From contig OW028575.1 in assembly GCA_932294295.1 (NCBI GenBank), positions 44,674,753 through 44,738,752 on the forward strand: a DNA stretch of 64,000 nucleotides, given 5' to 3'. How positions within the stretch are numbered: position 1 is the stretch's first letter; every line of letters starts with the position of its first letter. Below the pieces are notes generated by a model that did not search any database, had not been told where the DNA came from, and saw nothing but the letters and a program-made list of their open reading frames with translations. Origin of the DNA: Alitta virens. Its lineage: Eukaryota > Annelida > Polychaeta > Phyllodocida > Nereididae. Of this stretch, positions 12,040 through 23,600 are shown piece after piece. A program made the position numbers and the translations under genes.

Positions 12040-13560
12040 GAAAATACAAACATATTTCAAGTTATAGCTTTGGAAAAATTCTTTAAAAAAATAAAAATAA
12101 AAATTTGACAAAATGTGACAGATTAAATTAGCTGTCTGATATATAAATTTGACAAATCGTGTTTTTAACTCCACCCTGTTCACAATGAAATTTAACAATG
12201 ACACGTGGTGAGGCCAGGAAGCAAAAACGTGTATAGTTACCATGCTAATGTTATGTTATACCGATAAGCAACTGGGTCACAGCAAACAGGAAGAAATGAA
12301 ATAATACTTGGGAGAGAGAAGGGAGAGAGAAGGAGAGAGAGTGTGTGTTCAGGTACACATGGTTTTAGAAAGAATGCCCGCACAGCCTTTGATTACTGGC
12401 GCATTGAACCACAAGAAACACAATGGAAAAATCAAACCAGTAAGTATTATGCTTTATTTACAATGCTAATTGATTGGTAATATATGGCGACACTTCAGTC
12501 CTCAGTGTTGAGCCAGGAGCGTAGTTAATTATAGAGCTGTATATCATTGAGTGGCACACTGCATGTCCAAGTGTGCATTTCTATGGTGCTTTTATAAGAT
12601 ATTTTGTGCAGTTCAGTCAGAGATACTTAGAAATTAGCTCATTACACGTGTGGAGATCATTTTACTCACACCCATTTGGAAACATAGAACATATTTAAGA
12701 TAAGTCATGTGCCTAATTCGAACAAACTACAACAGGGAAATGTGGCAAAGACCAAGATAGGCCTGACATTCATGCTCTGATAACCAAAAAAGATTCCAAA
12801 TAGACACGACTTTTTCTGTGGATTCCATTGCATTAAAAATTTTTATGAAATCTATACAAATGTAGGGTGTGAACAGAGGATAAAATACCAAATGTTAGTT
12901 ATGAATGCATATATTGGTATTTTAGCACCAGTGAATGTGATGAAAGTGTACCGAATACCCTTGACGAAAAATTCTTGCCATCATGTGGTATTCTTAATTA
13001 TATTTCATGACCTCTTTCTAAACACGAGTCTATTTTAATAAGCATAATATGATACATATAATTAACTATTGACATTGAGGTCGTTGTACATAAGCCTAAT
13101 TAATACATTTGATATACATGATATCAATTGTTGAATTCCGGGAGTTTCCATAATTAATTTATATGACTATAGTACATTGGAAATAATAACAATGAGATCC
13201 AAATGCATCTTGATTTACTAAAATTGTTCAGCAATAAAAAAAATTAAGAATGCCATAACTTTTTCACAAATTATATTTTCCTGACTACCATCGCAAAAGT
13301 CACAACTTTAAATGCAGGAAAGAACCACAAAATTGAAGGTGGGGGGGGGGGGGGGAGGAGTTATCATGGTCTTGTCATTAAGGAGGAGGGGGGGGGGGGG
13401 TGATTGGTAATAGAAATACAATAGAATATGGAACACAACAAATAGGTAAAATTATGTGCACATATACATAAAAATTTTGAATTAAGACGTAAGAATAACT
13501 ATTTAGATAATAATTTACTATGTAGGAAGTTAATAATTTTTAAACTATAATTATAAGTAC
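12040..13560. other. Non-coding stretch with simple repeats
   Basis: A (GA)n tract lies near 12306-12345 and poly-G runs near 13340 and 13388. No gene seen. Confidence 0.45.
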
Positions 13561-13588
13561 TTTTTTTTTTTTGCATTACCATAACGGA

Positions 13589-13696
13589 GGGTATTATCGA
13601 CAGGGCGGGTATTATTGACACTTAAATTTGTTTGTTAACAAAATTGTTAACATTCTAATGTGAGTGTCGATAATACCCGCCCTGTCAATAATACCC
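13589..13696. repeat. Hairpin-type MITE
   Basis: GGGTATTATCGACAGGGCGG (from 13589) and its continuation to about 13622 are repeated inverted at about 13662-13696, with two mismatches over about 35 bases and a loop of about 40 bases. There is no coding capacity. Confidence 0.6.
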
Positions 13697-13699
13697 TAT

Positions 13700-14740
13700 A
13701 GGAGGGCAAATACTGTAAATGACTGATATATGTTTTAGCAAATTGTCCACAGGTCTAGTGAATAAACGGTTGGCTTTCTTCCAAAATATATTGAACATAA
13801 AAATAACAAAGCATCATTCGTTTTTCATTAAGAGAAAAACTTTATGGTAATTTTAACGTTTAAATACAGGCTCAATTTGGCATTGCAATTAGCATTAACA
13901 ATAGTCTTAAGAGCTTTAGTTTGGAGTGTTATTAAGAATAAGAATAAATGTAATTTATCCTCTCAGAAAGTATGACAATAAAACATCAGTACTGAGGCTG
14001 GTCACCCAGTAAACGGATAAAACAAAATTGAAAACAAGTAAAAAAAACACCAAAAAAAGTAAGTAACAACTGTTGACTAAATGACTTAGGCTTGAACAAT
14101 GACTTAGATAATGCTCATAAATGGTACATGTATAGGTACTACATTGGTAGCAATTTTCTTGGGTACATCTCCATTGTCTGAGATATTTCATAGATTCCTT
14201 AACGTCAATTTAACTTCTCCATGAACAAGGAATAAAATTCCATAACTTGCAACTTTTGCCACATAAATTATTAGTCACAAGATTTGGCACAGCCAATTGA
14301 TTGAAATATTCAGGAGATAAGTCATTGCAACATTCATACACAAAACCAGCTATCTTTTTTAATCTTCACAAAGTTAAGCTATCATTATTTGTCTCTCAAA
14401 TCATAATTCGTTATCAATTATACCTTCAGAATCATTCATTATAAATCTGACCAGGACAACACAGTATGACTAAAATGTCAGGTAAAGTTGACTCACATGT
14501 TAGTCATCATAGAAACATTAAGATGGTACACATGTATGATAAATTCAAGATAACATCTGGATAAACGACTTTAATTAATATTACCTTGTTGTAATCTCAG
14601 TCATGTCATCTCAGCATGACATCTGCCTCTGGAACAGTAAGAATATTCTTAGAACGGAAATGGAGATATTTATCACACATAAGATGATAAGCCATTCAGG
14701 TAAAAACTATCACCCCTAGATCCTATTTTTTTTCTTCTGA
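13700..14740. other. Non-coding stretch
   Basis: AT-rich; the ORF at 13955-14191 (minus) has no recognisable feature. Nothing else seen. Confidence 0.4.
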
Positions 14741-15414
14741 ATAACTATCTAAGGTGTTTAATATTATTGTATGTTCTGCATATTCTTATCCCTGAGTTAT
14801 TATTATGAACATTTTATTCGCACATAAAGTACAATTTGGTAAATATGTATCAGGAATTAAAATTTGTTGTTACATAAACTTTCAATCATAAAGTCAGTTT
14901 CCCCAACAGTGAAGCCTGGAAGGAGAAGAGTGTTGTCCCTAAGTTCTATAAGTTCTTCTACCACTGTTGGCTCATACGGTTGTCACTGAATTATTGTTCT
15001 TGGAAATATTCCTGAGACGGTTGTTAAACCTAATACCCAGCTGATCAAGTAAGCTCGTTTTCCTGCACAACGACAGACCAATGTCCGTGGGCGTTGTCAT
15101 TGGTAGTCCCCATACACGCTTGCAACATTTCCTCCAGGCAGTCTCTAGCTTGCTTACACAAGGCTTACTCAAGTCCCAGGCTTGACTGCCATAAAATGAG
15201 CAGCATTTGCTTTCAAACAAGCAGTATAAAACTTTCCTTTGGACCTTGAAGTTTGCACATATACTATTAGTACGTCTAAAAAAGATCATTAGATTTGACC
15301 CTGATGTCCTCGGCATCTGTCAAAGTTGCAAGAAGGTGATTTCCAGATAGTATTATAACTATCTAAGGTGTTTAATATTATTGTATGTTCTATATATTCT
15401 TATCCCTGAGTTAT
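14741..15414 (-). mobile_element. Truncated LINE insertion bounded by 60-bp direct repeats
   Basis: The 60-base block at 14741-14800 recurs almost exactly at 15355-15414 (two adjacent changes). Between them lies a minus-strand LINE fragment. Direct repeats exactly at both sides of a LINE piece are expected for a target-site duplication, though 60 bp is long for one. The alternative is a segmental duplication with later insertion. Confidence 0.55.
14972..15316 (-). pseudogene. LINE reverse transcriptase C-terminal remnant
   Basis: The 114-residue frame contains the post-RT thumb/connection pattern of LINE ORF2 proteins: a CCSFYGSQAWDLS word followed by AWRKCCKRVWGLP. In this superfamily that block is the typical Y-G-x-x-x-W-D-L-S ... 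A-W-R-K-x-x-R-x-L-W-x-L-P region. The endonuclease and catalytic RT motifs are absent, so it is a dead 5'-truncated copy. Confidence 0.75.
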
Positions 15415-15515
15415 ACCCAGATAGCATTCCAAATCGTATCGACGTCAACGCAATATCTGCGACGTCAAATCGATGTAGAAATGATGCTGGCCCGATTTGG
15501 AATGCCATCTGGGTA
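15414..15515. repeat. 102-bp MITE
   Basis: TACCCAGATAGCATTCCAAA (15414-) and TTTGGAATGCCATCTGGGTA (-15515) are inverted repeats with one mismatch over 23 bases. The interior has GACGTC-type words and no ORF. It abuts the right copy of the 60-bp direct repeat. Confidence 0.7.
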
Positions 15516-17002
15516 AAAATCAATTATAGATGAATATAAATTCATTAAAATATTCAAAGTGATAACTTGACAAAATTGGCAAAAATAAAAAAAAATATCT
15601 AAACACCAAACACTTAACCATATAGATAAAAACACTTGAAGATAGACGCAATCGTTTTTACACGTATCAGGACAATCAGGTTCCTGATTATCACATGTCT
15701 TGTAAGAAACCAAGAGTAGTCTATTTCTGATTCATTCATTTCATATGAAAACAAACAGAAGCTAGATTTCTATGAAAAACAAAATATTTCTTATAGATCC
15801 AACAATAGCTGGGATTTCTGAGTCTGTCAAATTTGCACATTAAAATAATGATATAAATCAATACTGCCTTCTTGTCTTATGCTATTTTTCACCATTACAT
15901 GCCCATTTTTGTTCAACAATTTAGTTTTAATTTACAATAAATAATATAAATATTAGTTTTTCATGCCACCAAAAACTAAATATGTAAACAAACCCAGTGA
16001 TGACATCACAATATGATGTCATTTCCATTGTGTTTCTAATGTTTTGGTCTGGATTTTCTCTCAATGTATAATTTATTTTTGAGTAATTAATGTCTTATAA
16101 AATCATTAATTCACACAAATTTAGTGTGCCTCGATTAATAAAGGTAATTTTCAACTGTTTGACAGACAGTGCAACTTTAAAGTATAATACCAAGAGTAAT
16201 TAGATTTCATATGACAGTGGTTAGAATTGAGATGGATCTGTCTGAAACAAGCAGTATAGCTGTATTTATTTTATTACAGCTATTGCTCCGGTGGTTTCCT
16301 GATGGGCTTATATTTACAATAGATTACAATTCATAGTTAACATCATGTTACTGTATAATAATTTGTGTACCATTTCCATCAAAATATAGTATCTATCTAT
16401 CTATTTAACCATACTGATAAAAGAAACTGGATTGAAAACCGACAGAAAAAGGAATAGTAGCTGACGTTAGATTTTTTAAGATATGAAAGAGGACTGTGAA
16501 CCAGAGGTCACTAGATTACTTGTGCAAATAAACAGTAAAGCTATATTTTTAAACCAGTTGAGATTATGGCTATAGGTTTCTTCTGAAACGAATAGTAACA
16601 ACAGTAGCTAGAAATTTTATTAAAATCAGCAGTAACCTAATTTCTTATGATAACAAAATTTAGCTAGATACTTTATAAACAAAATAATGAATTGATTACA
16701 TTGGAAAAAGGACTGCAGTGAACAAAGTGACATGATTTTAAATTCATTGAGACAGGAAAAAAAAATAAAAATAAAAAATCTTAAATCTTAAATGAAAAAT
16801 TCAACTTCCATTTATTTTCTATAGACCCGATACTCTCCCTAACAATTCAAGTTGTGGACAGCAAACTTTACATCCCTGAAAGGGAGTTCAACTTGGCTGG
16901 GTTTGACTTTTCTAACATGTGACACATAACGGTTAATCTAACTATTGTAAAACTAAATTGTGATATTACTGATAATGCAGAAGTCAATAATGTAATGAAC
17001 AC
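15516..17002. other. Non-coding stretch
   Basis: AT-rich, no gene or clear repeat structure. Confidence 0.4.
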
Positions 17003-17004
17003 TA

Positions 17005-17311
17005 CAGTTAGTTTCATAAAATATGGTAGACTCTAGACAGCTGTAGCGACCTATTCCTGACTGTAGCTATAACTGGCTAAAGCCAGCTAATTCTGTCTAC
17101 TCCTAGTTTATAGCTTACACCAAAAAATGTATACCATGGTAAAATGTATGAAATTTATCTGACACGGTGATGCATGTACTTTTAGATCTGGCTTTGAGTA
17201 GCCAGCTATAGCCATGACAGTTCTGTTTAGTGGCAGGTAGCGTTGTATAGCAGAAGTTGTCTAGCTTTGTCCAGGTTTATTTTGACAGGCCGTTTTTAAT
17301 GAAACTAACTG
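17005..17311. repeat. Tc1/mariner-like MITE, copy 1
   Basis: The ends CAGTTAGTTTCAT and ATGAAACTAACTG are inverted repeats flanked by TA on both sides (17003-17004, 17312-17313), the TA target duplication of Tc1/mariner elements. Internal words GACTCTAG...CTGTAGCGACCT, AAAGCCAGCT and GACAGGCCGTTTTTAATG are shared with the element at 52623-52893. Confidence 0.75.
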
Positions 17312-17373
17312 TATACTAGCCTGGCAGCATTCCTGTCATTTTTCGTGATATTTTGCAGTAGGTTGAATACATA

Positions 17374-17619
17374 TTGTCTAGACAGTATACACAGATCAAT
17401 GCCAACTATCATCAGTTCATGTTATTTAAAATGAGTAACTATGACGGAAACGAGGGCATTAAACTACTCTCACATCCAAAATATAATCAAGTCAAATATG
17501 GAAAGTATGCTTTGTCATACTATGAGGCACATATTAGGAACATGTTGCCAAACAAATTAAAAAACGTCGTGAATTATGTGTATTTTCATGGCCTAATAAG
17601 CAACTGGAATTGGCCCATG
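17374..17619 (+). pseudogene. LINE ORF2 C-terminal tail, split by the Polinton
   Basis: The frame includes KYGKYALSYYEAHIRNMLPN, which fits the conserved KYG-x-x-(S/F)-x-x-Y-x-A-x-x-W-N-x-L-P block at the extreme C-terminus of CR1/jockey-type LINE ORF2 proteins, followed by a tryptophan-containing NWNWPM at the insertion point. The frame is cut at codon 82 by the Polinton; read through one copy of the 6-bp TSD it continues at 39627 for nine more codons to TGA at 39654-39656. The copy was already a 5'-truncated remnant. Confidence 0.75.
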
Positions 17620-17707
17620 ACTACAAAAGCTATCTTATAGGTTCAAAGGGATGCCGCCCCCTGAGGCTATGAGATCAAAGGATCCCTACAGGTGCCTGCG
17701 GCTATTA
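17614..17707. repeat. Polinton left TSD and terminal inverted repeat
   Basis: TSD CCCATG is 17614-17619. The TIR starts ACTACAAAAGCTATCTTATA at 17620 and matches the reverse complement of the right end at 85 of 88 positions. A second diverged block (17817-17842) matches 39458-39483, so the full TIR is roughly 0.2 kb with indels. GC-rich words such as CCTGCGGCTATTA and CCCGCGGCTACAA recur in the end. Confidence 0.92.
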
Positions 17708-17932
17708 GGTTCAGATCTTGTGTGCCCCCCGGGCATTAAGTGCATGTGTACTGTAGTTAAAAAAACGTCATACCCCCGCGGCTACAACCAAATGTAAATG
17801 GACTTTCACCCCCTCTGGCATTGACATTTAGTGAACATTTAGTTTAATGAAAGACTAAATATCAATAATAATAATAATAATAACAATAAGAATACGCGTT
17901 ATTACCCAATCATTTCAGTTAACATTGAGGAT

Positions 17933-18274
17933 ATGGAGGGAGCGGATGTCTCAGAAGAATTTATACCAGAAGTTATTGTTTCAGATGTTAAAAATGAAAA
18001 TGCTAGCCATGATCTTCATGATTCAATAATTTCCAGTAATGCAGACATTAGTTCTACTAGGAGCAGTGGTAGTCAGTGGAAGATATTTGGTAGAACTATA
18101 CCAAAAAATGAAGTGATTTTTATTTGTCAAGTTGTAATTCTCTATATCGTCATCATCACATGTATAGTCAATTTGTCTCTTGGTAATGGAGACAGTAATC
18201 TTTGGACTGCTCTTCTGTCCTCATCACTGGGAATAATGCTGCCGGCTCCCACCTTGTCCAAGAGGAGGAGCTGA
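17933..18274 (+). CDS. Holin-like small membrane protein of the Polinton
   Basis: A 113-residue ORF, the first gene inside the left TIR. Residues 1-55 are acidic and Ser-rich. A strong transmembrane segment lies at about residues 59-83 (VIFICQVVILYIVIITCIV), then a short polar turn with GNGDS and a second hydrophobic stretch (LWTALLSSSLGIMLPAP, about 88-104), ending in basic KRRS. This two-segment hairpin with a Gln-containing first helix and an LPxP end fits the small holin-like proteins seen in virus-like elements; I infer this from architecture and know of no assay. A CCAAT word and a possible splice acceptor (CATTTCAG) lie just upstream. Confidence 0.6.
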   Translation: MEGADVSEEFIPEVIVSDVKNENASHDLHDSIISSNADISSTRSSGSQWKIFGRTIPKNEVIFICQVVILYIVIITCIVNLSLGNGDSNLWTALLSSSLGIMLPAPTLSKRRS

Positions 18275-18390
18275 CTACAGAGCCCTCGAGGCTTATAGCT
18301 CTCATTCTGTCATTTTATTGGTCAAAGTTCTCAGCGAAAGGACTAGTGGCCAAGATATGCCCTACAGCTCCGAGAATACTCTACATGTTG

Positions 18391-18422
18391 TATAAATAAG
18401 GCCTCTCTGTCAGCAGTCAGTA
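18391..18422 (+). promoter_or_regulatory. TATA box and initiator for the 18498 gene
   Basis: TATAAATA at 18391-18398 is followed about 26 bases downstream by TCAGTA (18417-18422), a good match to the animal initiator TCAKTY. The predicted 5' UTR to the ATG at 18498 is about 80 bases. It lies just after the stop of the upstream membrane-protein gene. Confidence 0.65.
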
Positions 18423-18497
18423 TTCTCTTGAAGATTTGAAGATTTGAAGATATAACCTATCTATACACTCACCCAGAACCAGCTCTCCATCCACATC

Positions 18498-19523
18498 ATG
18501 GCATCCAACCAACTTAGCACTCAGACTCCTCAAGGATCCAATGGAATGACTGTCTTTCTGTCGGAGCACACACGAGTTATTGCTCATTCAGCTCAGCAAT
18601 ACAAGTCGGGTTATGTCACAGTGTCACGCTACAGTTGTGACACTTCCAAATGGAGGAATGTCCACATCGCCAAGAAGTCATTTGAAAAGCTGAAGGAGGC
18701 TTCTGCTGAACTTTACAAGTCACTGACTAATGGTGAAGCTAACCAAGTCTGTTTGACCAAGAGACAGTTTGCAATGATAACCAAGTTTCAGAGGAGTGAT
18801 AAGGAACCATTACACTATGTTTCTTTTCTGCATCCGAAGACTGAACAGGAAAAACTCACAGATACCAGTGAATGTCACCACAGTAAGACCATTAATCTCC
18901 GCAAAGAAGAGTACGAAAAATTCCATGCTGCAATGGAGAATATTTATCAGGTCATCATTACACCACCCAAGGATGGAGAGGGAAGCCCCACTAATCTCGA
19001 GGAAGCTACAACCATCAGGGCTTATCAGTGGAATGTCCAGGAGAGAGGAATGAAGTCTCACACTTTATACCCTACTCGTAAAGACTGTGAAGACAGCGTC
19101 AAGGGCTACCTGGCAGGACTCCCCGACAATGAGAAGAAGTGTGAATATAACCTAATCGAACTCGATGTACACAGGGCCAGTAAAATGGAAATTTTGGAGC
19201 AGGTGTTCTGCAACCAGGTCCTAGACAAAACTGGTCATTCCTGGACTGACTTGATGATGAACTCGCCGACCTGCGAAGAGATTGACATTGCCCTTTCAAA
19301 AGTACTTAAAAGTGAAGTCTTGCGGATTGCAGAACGTATTGCTGTCTGCCTGAATCATAAACGATTGTATTTCATGAGCGATGTGTATGACATTTTTGTG
19401 TATCTCGGCGGTATTGAGAGAACCAGGGAAATTCTGGCAAAATGTGTTGTCTCGCCACCAGACCTCCAGTCATGTAGACTGATAGATTCTTGTTACCAGA
19501 AAGTTGTAAAGAAAACTATGTAG
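18498..19523 (+). CDS. Protein with two PC4-like (ssDNA-binding) modules
   Basis: A 341-residue ORF with its own TATA/initiator promoter and polyadenylation signal. Two similar units are visible: strand-rich YVTVSRY...WRNVHI leading into KKSFEKLKEASAELYKSL (residues about 38-75), and LHYVSFLHP...KTINL leading into RKEEYEKFHAAMENIYQV (about 100-150). The pattern of beta strands, then a short basic/Ile-Leu strand, then an amphipathic helix with an E-x-F/W-x-x-L/F core resembles the transcriptional coactivator p15/PC4 fold. A third region (AYQWNVQERGMKS, about 172-184) starts a longer alpha-helical C-terminal domain with regularly spaced Cys, ending near the stop. A role in binding viral single-stranded DNA or in transcription is inference; a structure prediction would decide. 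It faces PolB tail-to-tail across a tandem repeat array. Confidence 0.5.
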   Translation: MASNQLSTQTPQGSNGMTVFLSEHTRVIAHSAQQYKSGYVTVSRYSCDTSKWRNVHIAKKSFEKLKEASAELYKSLTNGEANQVCLTKRQFAMITKFQRSDKEPLHYVSFLHPKTEQEKLTDTSECHHSKTINLRKEEYEKFHAAMENIYQVIITPPKDGEGSPTNLEEATTIRAYQWNVQERGMKSHTLYPTRKDCEDSVKGYLAGLPDNEKKCEYNLIELDVHRASKMEILEQVFCNQVLDKTGHSWTDLMMNSPTCEEIDIALSKVLKSEVLRIAERIAVCLNHKRLYFMSDVYDIFVYLGGIERTREILAKCVVSPPDLQSCRLIDSCYQKVVKKTM

Positions 19524-19635
19524 AGTACCCTGTCAGTCTTTTAAATGACTATCATCTTGTATATTAGTTTCTATAAATATATATATATATATATATATAG
19601 TCTTGTATAAACTGTAATTGTTTTCTTCATGACAC

Positions 19636-19641
19636 AATAAA
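19636..19641 (+). terminator. Polyadenylation signal of the PC4-like gene
   Basis: AATAAA, 113 bases after the stop and followed by a T-rich stretch. Confidence 0.65.
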
Positions 19642-19952
19642 AATTTTTTTTGAACTCTGATTCTATCTTGTTGTATCATTTTTGTACTAAGAAACAGAAA
19701 AGGTGCCTGTGAATTTCATTATTGCACCACTGGAAAAAAAAAAAATACAAATAAAAAATAACACAGCAAATAGAATAAATTTAAAAGCAATGCATTTATT
19801 ATTATTATTATTATTATTATTGACAGAAGTCTGATAATGTCAATGCATTAGAGCTCTGTTTACATGCGGAGCTGGTTTATTTAATGTCAATTAAAAACAC
19901 TATTCATTAAGAATACTCTCAATTCTAGTTGACACGTAAGTCTTCATATGTT

Positions 19953-20470
19953 ACAAGTTATTTTCACAATTCCTGCAACATTCAATAACACAATGCAATA
20001 GACAAGTTATTGTCGCAATTTGTGTAACATTCAATAATACAATGCAATAGACTAGTTAATTTCGTGATTTCCTGCAACATTCAATAACACAATGCAATAG
20101 ACAAGTTATTGTCGCAATTCGTGTAACATTCAATAATACAATGCAATAGACTAGTTACTTTCGTAATTTCTTGTAACATTCAATAACACAATGCAATATA
20201 CAAGTTATTGTCACAATTCGTGTAACATTCAATAATACAATGCAATAGACTAGTTACTTTCGTAATTTCTTGTAACATTCAATAACACAATGCAATATAC
20301 AAGTTATTGTCGCTATTCGTGTAACATTCAATAATACAACACAACAGACAAGTTATTTTCACCATTTCGTGTGACATTCAATAATACAATGTAATACATA
20401 AGTTATTTCCAGACGATTATACAAATAAATACAAATAAACATAGCATTCAATAACGCAATGTACAACATT
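19953..20470. repeat. Tandem array of ~49-bp monomers in ~99-bp dimers
   Basis: About nine units share the core GTAACATTCAATAA(T/C)ACAATGCAATA. Alternating monomers differ consistently (ACAAGTTATTGTCGCAATTCG against ACTAGTTACTTTCGTAATTTC), giving a higher-order dimer. It lies between the convergent 18498 gene and PolB; the flanks carry (TTA)n near 19795 and a (CATA)n/(CAGA)n tract near 20545-20630. Confidence 0.85.
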
Positions 20471-20691
20471 CAAAAAAAAAAAAAAAATAAATAAATAAAT
20501 AAAATAAAAAAAGGCAACAATACTTTGATAGTAAAGAATACAACATACAGACATACAGACATACAGACATACACACATACACACATACATACATACTTAC
20601 ATAAATACATACATACATACATACATACAGGCTATTTCTACAACGATGGGTGGTCACAATTGGGGTTCTTTGGAGACAATTAGAATTTAAA

Positions 20692-23600
20692 TTAAAAGCC
20701 ATAAGGTAGAGTATCATATGTGCCTCGTACTAAGCGTCTCTTGGAGTAAGTCACACGGAATTTCTTAATTTCCTCTCTATTAAAAAGCCTGAACTCATAT
20801 TTTTTACGCCTTATGTTACTGTATGGTACAGCAACATGAGGTTGTTGGTCTATTGACAGTGAATGGTTGTCAGGGTCAGCCCAAAACAACACCAGTTCGC
20901 AAATGCTGTCAAAGTTCAAGAGTCTGGCTACTTCATGGTTCAAAGTGAACCCTTTGAGCTTGGTCGTTCTGTCATCATCATTGGTCAAGTAGGCATATGA
21001 CTTGGGTCCACTACTCACGAAACGAGAGATGTACTGCGTTGCCTTCAATTCATTAGTCCACTGACCAAGATGATCGCCCATGTCTGGTGTGTATTGGGAG
21101 ACATCACCCTCGGTGTATTCGTAGACAACACTGTCTGTATCAAAATAGAGCACCCTTCGTCCCAAGTTATGCAAGACATTAAAAAGACGACTCCGGGCAT
21201 TGGCAGTGGTGAAGGCAGCAACAAAAACATTCACATGAGCCATTTCGGGTAGGAACCCCTCAGAGTGCACATACTCTACCATGCAGCGATTGCTGTCAAG
21301 GACATGCATACCCTTGAGTGCTATGGAGGGGTTAACCAGCAGCTTGAAAATATCAGCCCCTGTTTCGGCAAGCTTGTGAGTACGGTGATTGTTGTTTTCA
21401 CCAAACTTGCCCCAGAAACTGTTCAAGAGCAGTTTATTCGTGGCCCTTTTCCCCGAATTGTATGAAATGTTTTCTCGATCTAGTTTGATGCCTTCAACCG
21501 CTTCATACTGATCGATATACTCCGTCTTCGCTTCGTGCGACATGTCAGAGGAAGGCCAACCCGATGCCTCCTGCTTTCCTTTCAGGAACAAGTTCACGTA
21601 GTCGGAAAACAGGCCGGGTGTGTTTTGCGTCTTATCGAACTTGGCCGTTTCCTTAAAGTGATAGACCTCAAAGATCTTGATTACAGTGTAGCCTACAGCC
21701 AGTGCATCTCGCAGATCAATCGAGGTCCATGTGCCTACCAAGTCTCGTTGCTCGTCAGTACACATACAGTCCTCCTGGTACGAGTTGAGCGCACACCTTG
21801 TGCAGAGAGGAAATAGGAGTTTCCCACCAGTACGCAGTGGCAGACAGGGATGGTAGAGTCCTCTAGGAGGTCGCACCCTTGCCTGTACTAAGCCAAAGAA
21901 TTTTTCAATGTCCTGAGGAGGGGGATCAATGATAACCTCAGGAATCCCCACTGGAAAAATGTCATTTTTCAGTACCATAGGGTATAAGGAGCAGATGTCC
22001 ACATACCCTATCCGCCTCCCTTCACCGGCCTCGTGATAGAGTTTAACAGCGTTCACGCGCCCTCCGTAAAAAGCAGAACGGGGGTCAAGACGCGGAAGTA
22101 GCTCGCTGTTTCTCTCAATATCCCTCAGCCTCTCATTCCTCTCAAGCATAAGCTTGAATTCACACTCCCACATGACATGAACTTCAAAGTTCAGCTCTCT
22201 TCTCAGATATTTGAGTCTGTCAACCGTTCTCATATATAGAGTTTTCAAACTCTCCCCGGTATGCGGGTGACGGACATTGGCTGGTGTGTTTGGCCCACCG
22301 AAACACCTCCTGCAGCCGTGGTACACGCATCCGTGAAATTCCCAGGCAGTCTCTTTCCCGGTTGCTGTGTCACGGTGATAGCCATCTAGTTTCAGCCAGC
22401 CATCCTTAGTCTGATTGATCACTCTGTGCTCACCGCCATTTCGAGCATGCTGAATGGTCAAATTGCGTCTTTGAGCCTCATACTCCAGCCATATGATAGA
22501 GACTCTGCTGTGCGTGTCTAGCCCTGCAAAACCGCAAGATGGCATCCGAGCAAAGGGAGTGGAAACGAATTCCATGCTCTTGATGTCCACTGCACAGGGG
22601 TCAACAGCTCCTCCAGCCTCGGTCATAAGACTCAATTGAGCATTTTGAAGGTGCCCCACCAGCTTAACATCGTCCTGGAGTGTCACACAGTACTTCTCTG
22701 TTAGGAACATGTGCCTATACGTTGCCATACAGACACTTGCCAGAGTGTTGTACTGGAAGGGGTCAATGCCTACCAGTTGCGTCACAGTCTCACCTCCTTC
22801 TCCCACATCAACAACCTCCTCTCTCGACGTTATACCTATGAGCCACTCCCTGAATGCATTGCAACTCTCTTGCAGGATATTGACATCGTCTTCGCAATAA
22901 GCGAGTATTTCCCTCTTGAAGTCAAAGACTTTACCTCTCTGTTCTTTATACCAGGAGATGAACTCCTCTCGGGCCTTCGACTTCATTCTGTTGACTCGGT
23001 AGCAGTATGGGTGCGGCATGGGGCCAACAAAGTCCCACATTTCCTTCTGGTTGAAAAACACTGGAAATGTGCCCTTTTTAACTCCCTGTAAACCAAACAC
23101 TTTGGGCATCTGAGCCAGAGGGAACGTAAGGAAGTTTAACGAATCAATTATCCTGAACTTCCCCGCATCTATGGCAACAATTTTGCTCCCTCTGTAGATA
23201 ACTTTGGGAAGCTTTGTCATGGTGCAGAAAATGTATTTCGCCATGAAGTAGGCATCATAAGCTTGACCGTTGTGGAAGATGAGTGTGTAGCCCTCAAATT
23301 CTCGCCTGAACAGAAATTTACAGAAATCAGACGCTGCATCGTCTCCAAAGAAGGACACAGCTCTCCTTCCGCAGTCGGGTCCCTTCATACACAAGTCTCG
23401 CTCGTCGTGACCCCTGGGTATGCTATCAGGCACATTTACCGAGCATTTGGCACACGCAGTACCGCAGTGCGAACAGTGAGGGTTGGCCCTGTAGCTGAGA
23501 GCTATACAGTGGGAGCACTCCCAGTGCGCAATCAGCAAGTTCGGAAGATGATATTTTCCTGTTGGGTCTGCCTCAAAGTCAGCAAAGACATACTTGCAGG

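Noticed and set aside
11826..12053. Repeat-rich ORFs on both strands
   Set aside because: Translations of the TCCAACATA minisatellite.
19953..20470. CRISPR-like array
   Set aside because: Units are contiguous tandem monomers with no unique spacers, in a eukaryotic element.
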